Shown piece after piece: positions 20,174-30,485 of a stretch of DNA of 64,000 bases. The notes beneath the pieces are model-generated. The model did not search any database and was not told the DNA's origin. It saw nothing but the letters and a program-made list of their open reading frames with translations. The translations under genes and the position numbers were made by a program. Every line of letters starts with the position of its first letter. Position 1 is the first letter of the stretch. The stretch is taken from contig NZ_BMIS01000001.1 of assembly GCF_014642675.1 (NCBI RefSeq), positions 434,001 through 498,000 on the forward strand, in the 5' to 3' direction. Source of the DNA: Nesterenkonia cremea (GTDB lineage: Bacteria; Actinomycetota; Actinomycetes; Actinomycetales; Micrococcaceae).

Positions 20174-20835
20174 TGGAACGCGTCGTCGAACTGCTGCCCG
20201 AGCTCACCGAGGCGATGCTCCAGACCTTCGCCATGATCGGCGTCGCCATCCCCCTGGCCGTGCTGCTGGGCACGCCTGTGGGGATCTGGCTGTTCATCCA
20301 CGCCCCGGGCGGGATCGCCCCGCTGCCCAAGACCCATGCGGTGGTCAGCGGGATCGTCAACACCATCCGGTCGTTCCCCTTTCTGATCCTGCTGATCGCG
20401 ATCATCCCCTTCACCCGCCTGCTGGTGGGCACCACAGTGGGGACCGCAGCGGCCATCGTCCCGCTGACCATCAACGCGATCCCCTACTTCGCCCGACTGG
20501 TGGAGCAGAACATCACCCAGCTCGGCACCGGTGCGGTGGAGGCATCCCGCGCCATGGGGGCGACCCGTGGACAGATCATCCGCAACGTCCTGCTGGTGGA
20601 CGCCAAGCCGGCGATCATCGGCTCGATCACCATCACCACCGTCAGCTTCATCTCCTACTCGGCCATGGTCGGCCTGGTGGGCGGCGGCGGCATCGGCGAC
20701 TTCGCCATCCGCTACGGCTACTACCGGTATGAGACCGACGTGATGCTGGTGGCCATCGTGCTGATGGTCCTGCTGGTCACTCTGGTCCAGTGGAGCGGCA
20801 CCCGCGTGGCCCGCCTCACCGACAAGCGTGTCTGA
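20173..20835 (+). CDS. metI: methionine ABC transporter permease
   Basis: Membrane subunit of the methionine importer, 220 aa with about five membrane segments. The MetI signatures NTIRSFPFLILLIAIIPFTR and ASRAMGATRGQIIRNVLL (coupling loop) are clear, as is GGGGIGDFAIRYGY near the C-terminus. It starts at the metN stop codon (TGATG overlap), so translation is coupled. Confidence 0.95.
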   Translation: MERVVELLPELTEAMLQTFAMIGVAIPLAVLLGTPVGIWLFIHAPGGIAPLPKTHAVVSGIVNTIRSFPFLILLIAIIPFTRLLVGTTVGTAAAIVPLTINAIPYFARLVEQNITQLGTGAVEASRAMGATRGQIIRNVLLVDAKPAIIGSITITTVSFISYSAMVGLVGGGGIGDFAIRYGYYRYETDVMLVAIVLMVLLVTLVQWSGTRVARLTDKRV

Positions 20836-20919
20836 GACGCGCCTCTCCCCACTTCTCACCCACGCCCAGTCTGCTCACCGGCTGCGGCGCACCGAAGCCC
20901 AACACGAAAGCAGAACCTC

Positions 20920-21804
20920 ATGAGCGATCACTCGTACGCCCCTGCCCGCCTGAAGCTGACCGCGGCCGGCGCCGCCGCCCTGATGGCTGTCTCCGGATGC
21001 GGGCTGGCCGGTGACGATGAGAACACCATCAGCATCATCGTCACCGAATCCGCCCCCTTCCAGGAGCCCACGGAGATCGCCGCGGAGCTGCTGGCCGAGG
21101 AGGGCTACGAGCTGGACATCCGCTACGTCACCGACATCAACATCCCCAACCAGTCGGTGCAGGACGGCGAATACGACGCCAACTACTTCCAGCACCTGGC
21201 CTACCTGGAGAACTTCAACCGGTCCAACGACACCGACATCGCCCCAGCCTTCTCGGTCTACTACGCCCCGGCCGGCATCTTCTCCCTGGAGCATGACTCC
21301 CTGGAGGATCTGCCCGACGGCGCCCAGCTGAACCTGCCGGTGGACCCCTCCAACAACGGCCGTGCCCTGCAGCTGCTGGCCGATGAGGGTCTGATCGAGA
21401 TCGATGAGGACGTCCCGGTGATCGAGCTCACCCAGGGCGACATCACGTCCAACCCCAAGAACCTCGACTTCGTCGAGACCGACCAGCAGGAGGGCGCCCG
21501 CGCACTCTCCGACGTCGACGCCGGCTTCGCCTTCGTCCGTCTGGTGGCCGAGGCAGGCCACGACGTCGGAGACACCGAGCTGGCCATCGAGGACGGCCGC
21601 GACGAGGTCCGCACCCCCTTCACCTGCGTGGTGGCGGTGAACCCGGATGACGTCACCAGCGAGGAGGCCGAGCTGCTGCAGGAGGCCTTCCAGTCTGAGG
21701 AGGTCGAGCAGTGGTTCGAGGACTATCAGGGCGGCGTCGTGGACTATGACGGCTCCATCGCCATCGACAACGCCGAGGAGACCTGGCAGGAGTTCCAGGG
21801 ATGA
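20920..21804 (+). CDS. metQ: MetQ-family substrate-binding lipoprotein (copy 1)
   Basis: Extracellular receptor for D/L-methionine or a related sulfur compound, 294 aa. Sec-type lipoprotein signal with lipobox VSGC in ALMAVSGCGLAG. The NlpA/MetQ fold shows ITESAPFQEPTEIAAELL-type start, YEVDYVTDINIPNQSV-like binding residues, FQHLAYLENFN and LPVDPSNNGRALQLL. It overlaps the next gene, a second MetQ, by 4 bp. The two copies share layout but differ through much of their length, so they may bind different ligands. Confidence 0.92.
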   Translation: MSDHSYAPARLKLTAAGAAALMAVSGCGLAGDDENTISIIVTESAPFQEPTEIAAELLAEEGYELDIRYVTDINIPNQSVQDGEYDANYFQHLAYLENFNRSNDTDIAPAFSVYYAPAGIFSLEHDSLEDLPDGAQLNLPVDPSNNGRALQLLADEGLIEIDEDVPVIELTQGDITSNPKNLDFVETDQQEGARALSDVDAGFAFVRLVAEAGHDVGDTELAIEDGRDEVRTPFTCVVAVNPDDVTSEEAELLQEAFQSEEVEQWFEDYQGGVVDYDGSIAIDNAEETWQEFQG

Positions 21805-22706
21805 GCCGCAGCGCATCCGGTGCGGCCGGCTCCGCGGTGCTCTCCCGGCGGCAGTTCGGCCGCGGGGTGCTCGGACTGAGCGTCATGGCCGGCGTCGGGA
21901 GCCTCACCTCCTGCGGGTTGGTCGGTGATGACCGGCGCATCCGCATCATCGTCACCGAGAACGCCCCGTTCCAGGAGCCTACTCAGATCGCCGAGCGGAT
22001 CCTCGAAGATGAGGGCTGGACCTTCGAGGCCACCTACGTCACCGACATCATCCAGCCCAACACAGTGGTGGACAACGGCGAGTACGACGTCAACTTCTTC
22101 CAGAACATCAGCTATCTGCGCCAGTTCAATGAGGACAACGACCTCGATCTGGAGCCGATCTTCTTCATGTTCGAGCAGCCCTCGGGCATCTACTCCTCCC
22201 AGTACGACTCCCTGGAGGATCTTCCCGACGGCGCCCAGGTGGCGCTTCCGGTGGACACAGCCAACAACGGCCGCGGCATCCGGCTGCTGGCCCGAGCCGG
22301 GCTGATCGAGATCGACGAGTCCAGATGGGTGGCCGAGCTCAGCACCCGCGACATCACGGAGAACCCGCGGAACCTGGAGTTCGTGGAGGTCGACCAGCAG
22401 TCGGTGGGCCAGGTCTACCCCGACGTCGACGCCGTCTTCGGCTTCGCCCGTCTGCTCGCCGAGATCGACGTCATGCCTGATGAGGTCCTGATCATGGAGA
22501 CCGAGGAAGAGGCGCTGCCCTTCGCGCTGACGGTCTGCGCGCGCCCCGGATTCCGCGAGGAGGAGCCGGAGAAGTACGAGGCGCTGAGATCCGCCTATCA
22601 CTCCGATGAGGTGCGGGAATGGTACGGCGAGTATCTCGACGGCCTGCTCACCCCGGCCTTCGACCGAGACATCGATTCCGCCTGGGAGGACGTCAATGAG
22701 CAGTGA
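21801..22706 (+). CDS. MetQ-family substrate-binding lipoprotein (copy 2, Tat-type signal)
   Basis: Second NlpA/MetQ-type receptor, 301 aa, in tandem with the first. Its signal carries a twin-arginine motif, SRRQFGRGVLGLS, before the lipobox LTSC. Copy 1 has an ordinary Sec signal, so the paralogues probably reach the surface by different routes. The binding fold keeps ENAPFQEPTQIAERIL, NFFQNISYLRQFNEDN and LPVDTANNGRGIRLL. The 3' end overlaps the start of the monooxygenase gene by 11 bp. It may serve the same MetN-MetI membrane unit with another sulfur ligand (inference). Confidence 0.88.
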   Translation: MSRSASGAAGSAVLSRRQFGRGVLGLSVMAGVGSLTSCGLVGDDRRIRIIVTENAPFQEPTQIAERILEDEGWTFEATYVTDIIQPNTVVDNGEYDVNFFQNISYLRQFNEDNDLDLEPIFFMFEQPSGIYSSQYDSLEDLPDGAQVALPVDTANNGRGIRLLARAGLIEIDESRWVAELSTRDITENPRNLEFVEVDQQSVGQVYPDVDAVFGFARLLAEIDVMPDEVLIMETEEEALPFALTVCARPGFREEEPEKYEALRSAYHSDEVREWYGEYLDGLLTPAFDRDIDSAWEDVNEQ

Positions 22707-23958
22707 GAAGACCCAGCTCCCCGAGGAGCTGCTGGAGGAGATCGCCGCAGGTGCGGTCCACCGGGAGCTGGAGCGCGAGCTTCCCTTCGAACCCATCGAG
22801 AAGCTCGACGCCGCCGGCTTCGGTGCGCTGCGGGTCCCGGCCGAATACGGCGGCCCGGGGCTGAACATCGAGCAGCTGGTGGCCCAGCTGATCCGTCTGG
22901 CCGAGGCGGACTCCAACGTGGCCCACCTCTACCGCGGGCACTTCGGTTTCGTGGAGGCCATCCGCTTCCAGCCCGAGGAGGTCCGCGCCCACTGGTACTC
23001 CCAGGTGCTGGCCGGAAAGACCGTGGGCAACGCCTCCACCGAGAAGGGCGGCAACGCCCTGGGCGAGCTGAACACGGTGCTGACCGAGGAGGACGGGAAG
23101 TCTCTGCTGACCGGAGAGAAGTTCTACTGCACCGGCACGATCTTCTCCGACTTCACCCGGGTCTCAGCCTCCCGCGCGGAGGGCGGACGGAAGTTCGCCG
23201 TCGTCGCCGTGGATGCCCCGGGCGTGACCGTCCACGACGACTGGGACGGCTTCGGCCAGCGGCTCACCGGCACCGGAACCACCGAGTTCGACCGCGTGGA
23301 GGTGGCACCCCACGGCGTGCTGGACCGCGTGGTGGGCGGCCATGAGGCCGTCCATGAGGCAGCCTTCTTCCAGCTCTATCTGCTGGCGGCCCAGGTGGGC
23401 GTGGCCAAAGCCGCAGTCCGCGACGCCGCCGCACTGGTGGCCAAGCGCAAGCGCACCTTCAACACCTCCGGCGGCGGGCAGCTGTTCAAGGATGATCCGC
23501 TGATTCAGCAGATCATCGGCACGATGTCGGCCAAGACCTTCGCCGCCGAGGCCACAGTGCTCGAAGTGGCCCGCATCCAGGACCGCGCCCTGGCGGCCGG
23601 TCTGGCCGCAGGAACCGACCGGCGCGACTTCAGCGGGGATCTGCCCGAGGAGGTCTACGACGCCGAGATCGCTGTGGAGAGGGCCCACGTCTCGGTTCCG
23701 GAGCTGGTCATCGGGGTCACCCAGGAGCTCTTCCAGACCGTGGGAGCCTCGGCCACGATGCGGCCCAAGGCCCTGGACCGGCACTGGCGCAATGCCCAGA
23801 CCATCGCCACGCATAACCCGATCGTCTTCCGCGCACGCTCGATCGGCGACTACGAGATCAACGGCACGCTGCCGGAGGGGCTGAACGCCATCGGAGATGC
23901 CCAGAAGACTGACACCCCGGGGACTGAGGTCCAGGGGACGACTGAGGAGAAGAACTGA
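22696..23958 (+). CDS. acyl-CoA-dehydrogenase-like flavin monooxygenase (SfnB/DszC type)
   Basis: Flavoprotein of about 420 aa with the acyl-CoA dehydrogenase fold. It shows an N-terminal helical domain (FGALRVPAEYGGPGLNIEQL), a middle beta domain with LTGEKFYCTGTIFSD, and a C-terminal helical domain (LFQTVGASATMRPKALDRHWRNAQTIATHNP). That C-terminal pattern is usual in DszC/SfnB-type sulfur-acquisition oxidoreductases rather than fatty acid enzymes. The start at ATG 22696 overlaps metQ copy 2. Its operon partners (metNIQ, a flavin monooxygenase) and SAM riboswitch support desulfurisation of an organosulfur compound. The substrate is unknown. Confidence 0.82.
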   Translation: MSSEKTQLPEELLEEIAAGAVHRELERELPFEPIEKLDAAGFGALRVPAEYGGPGLNIEQLVAQLIRLAEADSNVAHLYRGHFGFVEAIRFQPEEVRAHWYSQVLAGKTVGNASTEKGGNALGELNTVLTEEDGKSLLTGEKFYCTGTIFSDFTRVSASRAEGGRKFAVVAVDAPGVTVHDDWDGFGQRLTGTGTTEFDRVEVAPHGVLDRVVGGHEAVHEAAFFQLYLLAAQVGVAKAAVRDAAALVAKRKRTFNTSGGGQLFKDDPLIQQIIGTMSAKTFAAEATVLEVARIQDRALAAGLAAGTDRRDFSGDLPEEVYDAEIAVERAHVSVPELVIGVTQELFQTVGASATMRPKALDRHWRNAQTIATHNPIVFRARSIGDYEINGTLPEGLNAIGDAQKTDTPGTEVQGTTEEKN

Positions 23959-23960
23959 GC

Positions 23961-25307
23961 ATGCACTTCAACGCCTTCGACATGCTCGTACCGGTCCACC
24001 AGTCCCCGGGGCTGTGGCGGCATCCGGAGTCGAGGATCGATGAGTTCGACCAGCTGGACTATTGGACCTCTCTGGCGCAGACGCTGGAGCGGGCCGGCTT
24101 CTCCAGCCTGTTCCTGGCCGATATCCCCGGAGTCTATGACGTCTATGGCAGCAGCCACCATGCCGCGGCCCGCGGGGGAGTGCAGTACCCGCTGCTGGAT
24201 CCGCAGGTGATCATCCCGGCTCTGGCCGGGGCCACGACGCACCTGGGCTTCGGGCTGACCGCATCGGTCACCTATGAGCAGCCGTATCTGCTGGCCCGGC
24301 GCTTCGCCACGCTCGATCACCTGACCAAGGGTCGGATCGCGTGGAACATCGTGACCAGCTATCAGGACTCTGCGGCGCGGAACCTCGGGATGGAGGGCCA
24401 GATCCCCCATGACGAGCGCTATGACCGGGCCGATGAGTTCCTCGAGGTGATGTACAAGCTCTTCGAACACTCGGTGGAGGACGGGGCGGTTCTCGCCGAT
24501 CGCGAGACCGGGGTCTTCACCGATCCGGAGAAGGTCCACGGCATCGAGCACAGCTCGCCCTGGTTCTCCGTGCCGGGGCAGATGCTGACCCACCCCGGTC
24601 CGCAGCGCACTCCGCTGCTCTTCCAGGCCGGATCCTCGGCCCGCGGCCAGAAGTTCGCTGTGGACCACGGGGAAGCGATCTTCGTCATCAATGCCAAGCC
24701 GAAGAAGCTGGCTGAGCAGGTCCAGGAGACCCGGGCCGCTCTGAAGGAGGCCGGACGTGATCCGCAGTCGGTGAAGTTCTCGGCGATGGTGACCGTCGTC
24801 GTCGCGGAGACCGAGGAGGAGGCCCAGGCGCGTCTGGCCGACTATAAGAGGTATGTGGACACTGAGGCGGCGCTGACGCTCTTCGGCGGCTGGACCGGCG
24901 TCGACCTCTCCGATCTCAGGGATGAGGACTATGTGGCTGATGTCCAGACTGAGGCCAACCAGTCGGCGCTGGCCATGTTCACCAAGGATCCCTCACAGCG
25001 GTGGACGGTCCGCGACGTCGCCGAGTTCATCTCGATCGGCGGGCGCGGTCCGCTGATCGTGGGCGACCCCTCCCAGGTGGTGGACCAGCTGGAGCACTTC
25101 CAGCAGGTCTCCGGCGTGGACGGCTTCAATATCTCCGCGGCGGTGCGTCCGGCCGACTTCGAGCGGTTTGAGCACTTCGTGACCCCTGAGCTGAAGCGCC
25201 GCGGACTGCTGGAGGAGCGCCCGGAGACCCCGGTGACGCTGCGGGAGCAGCTGCTGGGCGCAGGACCGCACCTGGCCGAGGACCACCCGGCCCGTCAGCT
25301 GGGCTGA
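23961..25307 (+). CDS. FMN-dependent monooxygenase, NtaA/SnaA/DszA family (luciferase-like)
   Basis: A 448 aa TIM-barrel luciferase-like enzyme that uses reduced FMN from a separate reductase. Family features are MHFNAFDMLVPVHQSPGLWR, FLADIPGVYDVYG, LARRFATLDHLTKGRIAWNI and SGVDGFNI near the end. Related enzymes act on nitrilotriacetate, dibenzothiophene sulfone, dimethyl sulfone or pristinamycin; sulfur control here favours an organosulfur substrate. It starts 2 bp after the upstream monooxygenase stop and is the last gene of the SAM-controlled unit. A paralogue sits at 32979-34382. A large hairpin follows the stop. Confidence 0.88.
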   Translation: MHFNAFDMLVPVHQSPGLWRHPESRIDEFDQLDYWTSLAQTLERAGFSSLFLADIPGVYDVYGSSHHAAARGGVQYPLLDPQVIIPALAGATTHLGFGLTASVTYEQPYLLARRFATLDHLTKGRIAWNIVTSYQDSAARNLGMEGQIPHDERYDRADEFLEVMYKLFEHSVEDGAVLADRETGVFTDPEKVHGIEHSSPWFSVPGQMLTHPGPQRTPLLFQAGSSARGQKFAVDHGEAIFVINAKPKKLAEQVQETRAALKEAGRDPQSVKFSAMVTVVVAETEEEAQARLADYKRYVDTEAALTLFGGWTGVDLSDLRDEDYVADVQTEANQSALAMFTKDPSQRWTVRDVAEFISIGGRGPLIVGDPSQVVDQLEHFQQVSGVDGFNISAAVRPADFERFEHFVTPELKRRGLLEERPETPVTLREQLLGAGPHLAEDHPARQLG

Positions 25308-25328
25308 GGAAGCACCTGCTCGTTTTCC

Positions 25329-25399
25329 GTTGTGTGGGCACTTTGTGGCGGAATGCCGCGCCGGACCGGCGTCATTCCGTGCCGAAGTGCCCACACAAC
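25329..25399. repeat. large nested hairpin between convergent genes
   Basis: Perfect 15-bp outer arms GTTGTGTGGGCACTT (25329-25343) and AAGTGCCCACACAAC (25385-25399) enclose a second inverted pair, CGGAATG/CATTCCG. It lies between the convergent monooxygenase and GntR genes. The layout, an outer arm plus inner palindrome, matches the other large hairpins here but the sequence differs. It is probably a bidirectional terminator. Confidence 0.8.
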
Positions 25400-25421
25400 T
25401 CGTGTCCGGGGTGGGTCGCCC

Positions 25422-26186
25422 TCAGGTGTTCCAGGGCTCGGTGCCGGGCACCGTCCACTGCAGCGGGCTGTGATGCCAGGAGGACCCGGCCGAGAGCATG
25501 ATCTTCCCGGAGATGTAGCGGTCGGTGGACCATTCCAGCGGCCTGCCCGAGGGGTCCCGGGAGATCCGACGATGCACCAGCAGCGCCGTCCCGCGGGAGA
25601 TGCCCAGCCGTGCAGCCTCCTTGGACCTCGCGCCCTCTGCGGCGAAGACATGCTCGGCGTGGCTGAAGTGCACGTCATGTTCGTCTGAAAGTATAGAGGT
25701 GACCGATGGAGTGTCATGCGGGATCTGCGCGACGATCTCTCCCAGCCACTCGGGGTAGTGGGTGTGCTCCAGCATCACGTTGCTGCCGTCCAGAGTGCGC
25801 AGCCGCACCACGCTGAAGATCCGCTGGCCGGACGGCACGCGCAGCAGCTCCTCATCCATCCGTGAGGCGATCAGCCATTCTGAGGTGATCACCTGCCCGC
25901 CGGGGTTCAGGTTCTGTTGCCGCGCCCACTGGGCGAAGCTGCGGAACTCCTCGAAGGAGGCCTGCCGGCGCGGCATGCGGATGACCGTCTTGGGCCGCCC
26001 GCGGATGCCGTCCACCGTACCCTCGGCCACCAGTTCCTTCAGGGCCACACGAACTGTCCCGGGGGAGACTTCGAAGCGCGCGCTGAGTTCACGCTCTGAT
26101 GGCAGAGAGGAACCCACAGGGTAGGTTCCCGCGCTGATCTCGTCGCGCAGCGCCTGGGCGATGTTGGAGAAGGCGAACGTTGCCAT
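25422..26186 (-). CDS. GntR-family transcriptional regulator (HutC/UTRA subfamily)
   Basis: Ligand-responsive repressor or activator of 254 aa. The N-terminal winged helix runs FSNIAQALRDEISAGTYPVG, LPSERELSARFEVSPGTVRVAL to KELVAEGTVDGIRGRPKTVI. The C-terminal UTRA ligand domain includes VVRLRTLDGSNVMLEHTHYP and RRISRDPSGRPLEWSTDRYI. It is transcribed away from the ABC transporter operon, and the shared intergenic region has two identical TCACTAGTGA palindromes that I take as its operators. The effector is probably the transported compound. Confidence 0.9.
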   Translation of the reverse strand: MATFAFSNIAQALRDEISAGTYPVGSSLPSERELSARFEVSPGTVRVALKELVAEGTVDGIRGRPKTVIRMPRRQASFEEFRSFAQWARQQNLNPGGQVITSEWLIASRMDEELLRVPSGQRIFSVVRLRTLDGSNVMLEHTHYPEWLGEIVAQIPHDTPSVTSILSDEHDVHFSHAEHVFAAEGARSKEAARLGISRGTALLVHRRISRDPSGRPLEWSTDRYISGKIMLSAGSSWHHSPLQWTVPGTEPWNT

Positions 26187-26275
26187 TGCTCCAGTCTACG
26201 GCCTTGTCCAGAATTCCCGACGCCGCCCACTCCTGTTCATCGCTGTGTCACCCTGCATCCGACAAGCTGTGACTT

Positions 26276-26322
26276 TCACTAGTGACCTTTTACTTGACTC
26301 GCCAGAGGTCACTAGTGAGGAT
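26276..26322 (+). promoter_or_regulatory. promoter with two TCACTAGTGA operators (GntR sites)
   Basis: The identical 10-bp palindromes TCACTAGTGA lie at 26276-26285 and 26309-26318, 33 bp apart (about three helical turns). Between and over them is a promoter: TTGACT at 26294-26299, a 17-bp spacer, then GAGGAT at 26317-26322. The second operator covers the spacer and -10 edge, so a bound GntR protein would block polymerase, and two bound dimers could form a loop. Confidence 0.75.
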
Positions 26323-26375
26323 AGAGATTGCTAGGGCCTGTCGGCCGGACTGGACACAGAAGGACACACACCCTG

Positions 26376-27521
26376 ATGAGCACTCGTACACACACACCCA
26401 AGCTGCTCGGCGTCATCGGCGTCGCGACCTTCGGCCTGACCGCCTGCGGAGACGGCGCAGGGGAGTCCGAGGCCTCCGCCAATTGGCGCGAGGCCACCTC
26501 CGTGGAGGACGGCGGCGGCATGGACCAGCTGATCGAGGATGCTCAGACGGAGGGGCAGCTCAACGCCATGGGCCTCTTCGAGGACTGGGCGAACTACGGT
26601 GAGCTGCTCGACGCGTTCTCTGAGGAATACGGCATCGAGATCACCAACGACACCTCCACCGGCTCAAGCCAGGACCTGATCAACGCCGTGGTCAACCGCC
26701 AGGGTCAGGACAATTCCCTGGACTACCTGGACACCGGCGTCAGCCACGCCGAGGAGGCCGCCGAAGACGGACTGCTGGCCGAGTACGCCCCGGAGACCAT
26801 CGACGACATCGACGAGGAGTACATCTCCGAGTCCGGCACCTGGATCAACCACCTGGGTGGCACCATCGCCATCGGCTGCGACACTTCGCGGGTGGACGAC
26901 TGCCCGGAGAACTTCGAAGACCTGATGGACCCGCAGTACTCCGGCCAGATCGCCCTGCCCTCCAGCCCCACCGCCTCCGAGGGATCCTTCATGATCGTCC
27001 ACGCCGCGGCCGAGGCCAACGGCGGCAGCTTCGACGACATCGAGCCCGGCATCGAATTCTTCGGAGAGCTCTCCGAGATGGGGAACCTGATCCCCGTGGA
27101 GGCCGACGCCGGCACCGTGGAGACCGGGGACACCCCGATCGTCATCGACTGGGACTACCTGCTCCAGCCCATCGCCAACGACCTCGAGGAGGACACCGGC
27201 GCCGAGATGGAGATCCACCTGCCCGAGGACGGCCAGGTCTCCTCCTTCTACGCCGCCTCCATCAACGAGGACGCCCCCAACCCGGCCGTGGCCCGGCTGT
27301 TCTACGAGTTCATGTTCTCCGACGAGGGCCAGAACATCCTGCTCGAGGGCTACGTCTCCCCGGTGCGCCTGGACGCCATGATCGACGAGGGCACTGTGGA
27401 CGAGGAGGCCCTGGCCGAGCTGCCCAGCCAGGACGGCATCGAGGCACCGCAGCCCACGCTGGAGCAGCGTGAGGCCAACCAGGCCATCGTCAACGAGCAG
27501 TGGGACGGCACCGTTCAGTGA
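26376..27521 (+). CDS. ABC transporter substrate-binding lipoprotein (spermidine/putrescine-Fe3+-2-AEP class)
   Basis: Solute receptor of 381 aa from ATG 26376. Lipobox LTAC in FGLTACGDG. It has the type II periplasmic-binding-protein pattern: FSEEYGIEITNDTSTGSSQD, LGGTIAIGCDTSRV, LMDPQYSGQIALPSSPTASEG and IVIDWDYLLQPIA. Enclosing genes (two permeases, one ATPase, HAD phosphatase, phosphodiesterase) and a GntR regulator make a phosphonate or phosphate-ester substrate the best guess, as in 2-aminoethylphosphonate systems. The substrate is not determined by the sequence alone. Confidence 0.87.
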   Translation: MSTRTHTPKLLGVIGVATFGLTACGDGAGESEASANWREATSVEDGGGMDQLIEDAQTEGQLNAMGLFEDWANYGELLDAFSEEYGIEITNDTSTGSSQDLINAVVNRQGQDNSLDYLDTGVSHAEEAAEDGLLAEYAPETIDDIDEEYISESGTWINHLGGTIAIGCDTSRVDDCPENFEDLMDPQYSGQIALPSSPTASEGSFMIVHAAAEANGGSFDDIEPGIEFFGELSEMGNLIPVEADAGTVETGDTPIVIDWDYLLQPIANDLEEDTGAEMEIHLPEDGQVSSFYAASINEDAPNPAVARLFYEFMFSDEGQNILLEGYVSPVRLDAMIDEGTVDEEALAELPSQDGIEAPQPTLEQREANQAIVNEQWDGTVQ

Positions 27522-28489
27522 GTCTCCCGGTGACCCAGGCCGGCGCCGCACCGGCCCCCACGCAGAGCGGCGCTGAGCAGGGCGGTGCCGCCGCATCGCC
27601 CGCTCAGCGCCCCTCGCTGTTCAGCCGCGCCCGGTGGCAGGGTGTCGGTTCCGCGCTGCGCTCCCCGGCCACGCTCTCGCTGCTGCCGCTGAGTCTGGTG
27701 CTGCTGCTGTTCTTCATCGTGCCCATCGTGGGCATGGCCATCATCGCCTTCACCGTCACCGCCGAGGACGGAAGCACCGGCGTCGGGCTGGACAACTTCA
27801 TGGCCCTGACCAGCGGTTCCCACTCGGCCGCCATCGTGAACTCGGTCCAGGTCTCCCTGGTGGGCTCCACCATCGCCGCGGTGATCGGAACGCTGACCTC
27901 CTTCTGCATCTCGCAGATCCGTTCGGAGAAGCTGGACTCGGTGGTGGCGGTCTTCACCTCGGTGCTGGCCAACGACGGCGGCGCCCCGTTGGCCTTCTCC
28001 TTCATCGTGACCCTGGGCAACGCCGGCGTGGTATACGGCCTGCTGAACCTGGGCGACACCGGCTTCTCGCTCTACTCCTGGCAGGGCCTGGTGGTCATGT
28101 ACCAGTACTTCCTGATCCCCACGATGATCATGGTCACCCTGCCCACCTTTGTGGGTCTGCGGAAGGAATGGCGCGAGGCCAACGCCGCACTCGGCGGCTC
28201 CGCACCGACCTTCTGGCACCGCGTGGGACTGCCCATCGCGATGCCGGCCCTGCTGGGAGGCTGGATCCTGTGCTTCGGCGCGGCCTTCGCCACCCACGCC
28301 TCCGCCGCGGTGCTGATCGGCGCCGGCGGCTACCCGCTGATCCCGCTGAACATCGGTGCCCTGCTCGGCCAGGCCGGCGACAGCCAGCAGGTGGCCATGG
28401 CCTTGGGCGTGACCATGGTGGCCATCGCGGTGATCACCCTCTTCGCCTTCAACCGACTCCAGAGGAGGAGTGCCCGATGGATGCACTGA
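27518..28489 (+). CDS. ABC transporter permease, first subunit
   Basis: Inner-membrane subunit of 323 aa, starting at GTG 27518, which overlaps the upstream TGA (GTGA). After an Ala/Gln-rich cytoplasmic leader there are six or so membrane segments (LSLLPLSLVLLLFFIVPIVG, VSLVGSTIAAVIGTL, and others). The coupling loop is REANAALGGSAPTFWHRVGLP. It pairs with the permease that follows. Confidence 0.9.
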   Translation: MSLPVTQAGAAPAPTQSGAEQGGAAASPAQRPSLFSRARWQGVGSALRSPATLSLLPLSLVLLLFFIVPIVGMAIIAFTVTAEDGSTGVGLDNFMALTSGSHSAAIVNSVQVSLVGSTIAAVIGTLTSFCISQIRSEKLDSVVAVFTSVLANDGGAPLAFSFIVTLGNAGVVYGLLNLGDTGFSLYSWQGLVVMYQYFLIPTMIMVTLPTFVGLRKEWREANAALGGSAPTFWHRVGLPIAMPALLGGWILCFGAAFATHASAAVLIGAGGYPLIPLNIGALLGQAGDSQQVAMALGVTMVAIAVITLFAFNRLQRRSARWMH

Positions 28490-29336
28490 AGCACTCCCGC
28501 TGGGTGCCGGTGGCCGCCGTCGCGCTCTATGTCGCGATCCCGGTGCTGTGCAGCATCTACTATGCGGTGTTCCCCGGCGGCGAGTTCTCGCTGCGCGCCT
28601 ATTCGGTGATCACCGAGGACGCCTCGCTGGCCGCCGCGGCCACCCGCACGCTGACCATCACCGTGCTGACCGTGATCACCCTGGTGGTGACCCTGGTGCC
28701 CGCCCTGGTGGCGGTGCACCTGTGGGCCCCCAAGCTGCGCCCGATCCTGGAGATCCTCTGCACCCTGCCGCTGGTGGTCCCGCCGATCGCCATCGCCGCC
28801 GGTGTGATGGCCCTGCTCGGCATGGCTGCACGGCAGGGGAGGGGCTCGGTCCCCAACGCGATCAGCCAGTTCCTGCAGAACCCGGACCTGCCGCTGATCC
28901 TGGTGGGCACCTATGTGGTGCTCTGCCTGCCGTTCACCTTCCGCTCCATCGACGCCGGACTGCGCACCATCCCGCTGAAGGCGATGGTGGAGGGGTCGGC
29001 CATCCTGGGCTCGAGCACCTTCGGCACCATCTTCCGCGTGGTCATCCCCAACATCCGCGGCTCCATGCTGTTCTCGGTGTTCTTCGCCGTGGCCCTGTGC
29101 TTCGGCGAGTACTCCCTGGCGGCCACGCTGAGCCAGCAGACCATCCCGGTGTGGCTGGACGATGTCTCCTCCAACAACTTCCGGGCCTCGGTGGCCATCG
29201 CCGTGCTGCTGAACATGACCACCTGGGGGCTGCTGCTCGTGGCCACCCTCTCGGCCGGCCGGTTCGCCCCGGCAGGCCGCGCGGCCCGCGCCGAGAAGAA
29301 GCTCCAGAAGAAGACCACCCAGAAAGCTCTCGCCTC

Positions 29337-29340
<4 letters not shown>
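28477..29340 (+). CDS. ABC transporter permease, second subunit
   Basis: Partner permease of 287 aa from ATG 28477 with AGAGGAGG upstream; it overlaps the first permease by 13 bp. Six membrane segments are visible, from VPVAAVALYVAIPVLCSIYY to SVAIAVLLNMTTWGLLLVA. The coupling loop is VEGSAILGSSTFGTIFRVVIP. It ends in a Lys/Ala-rich tail. Confidence 0.9.
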
Positions 29341-30481
<1,141 letters not shown>

Positions 30482-30485
<4 letters not shown>

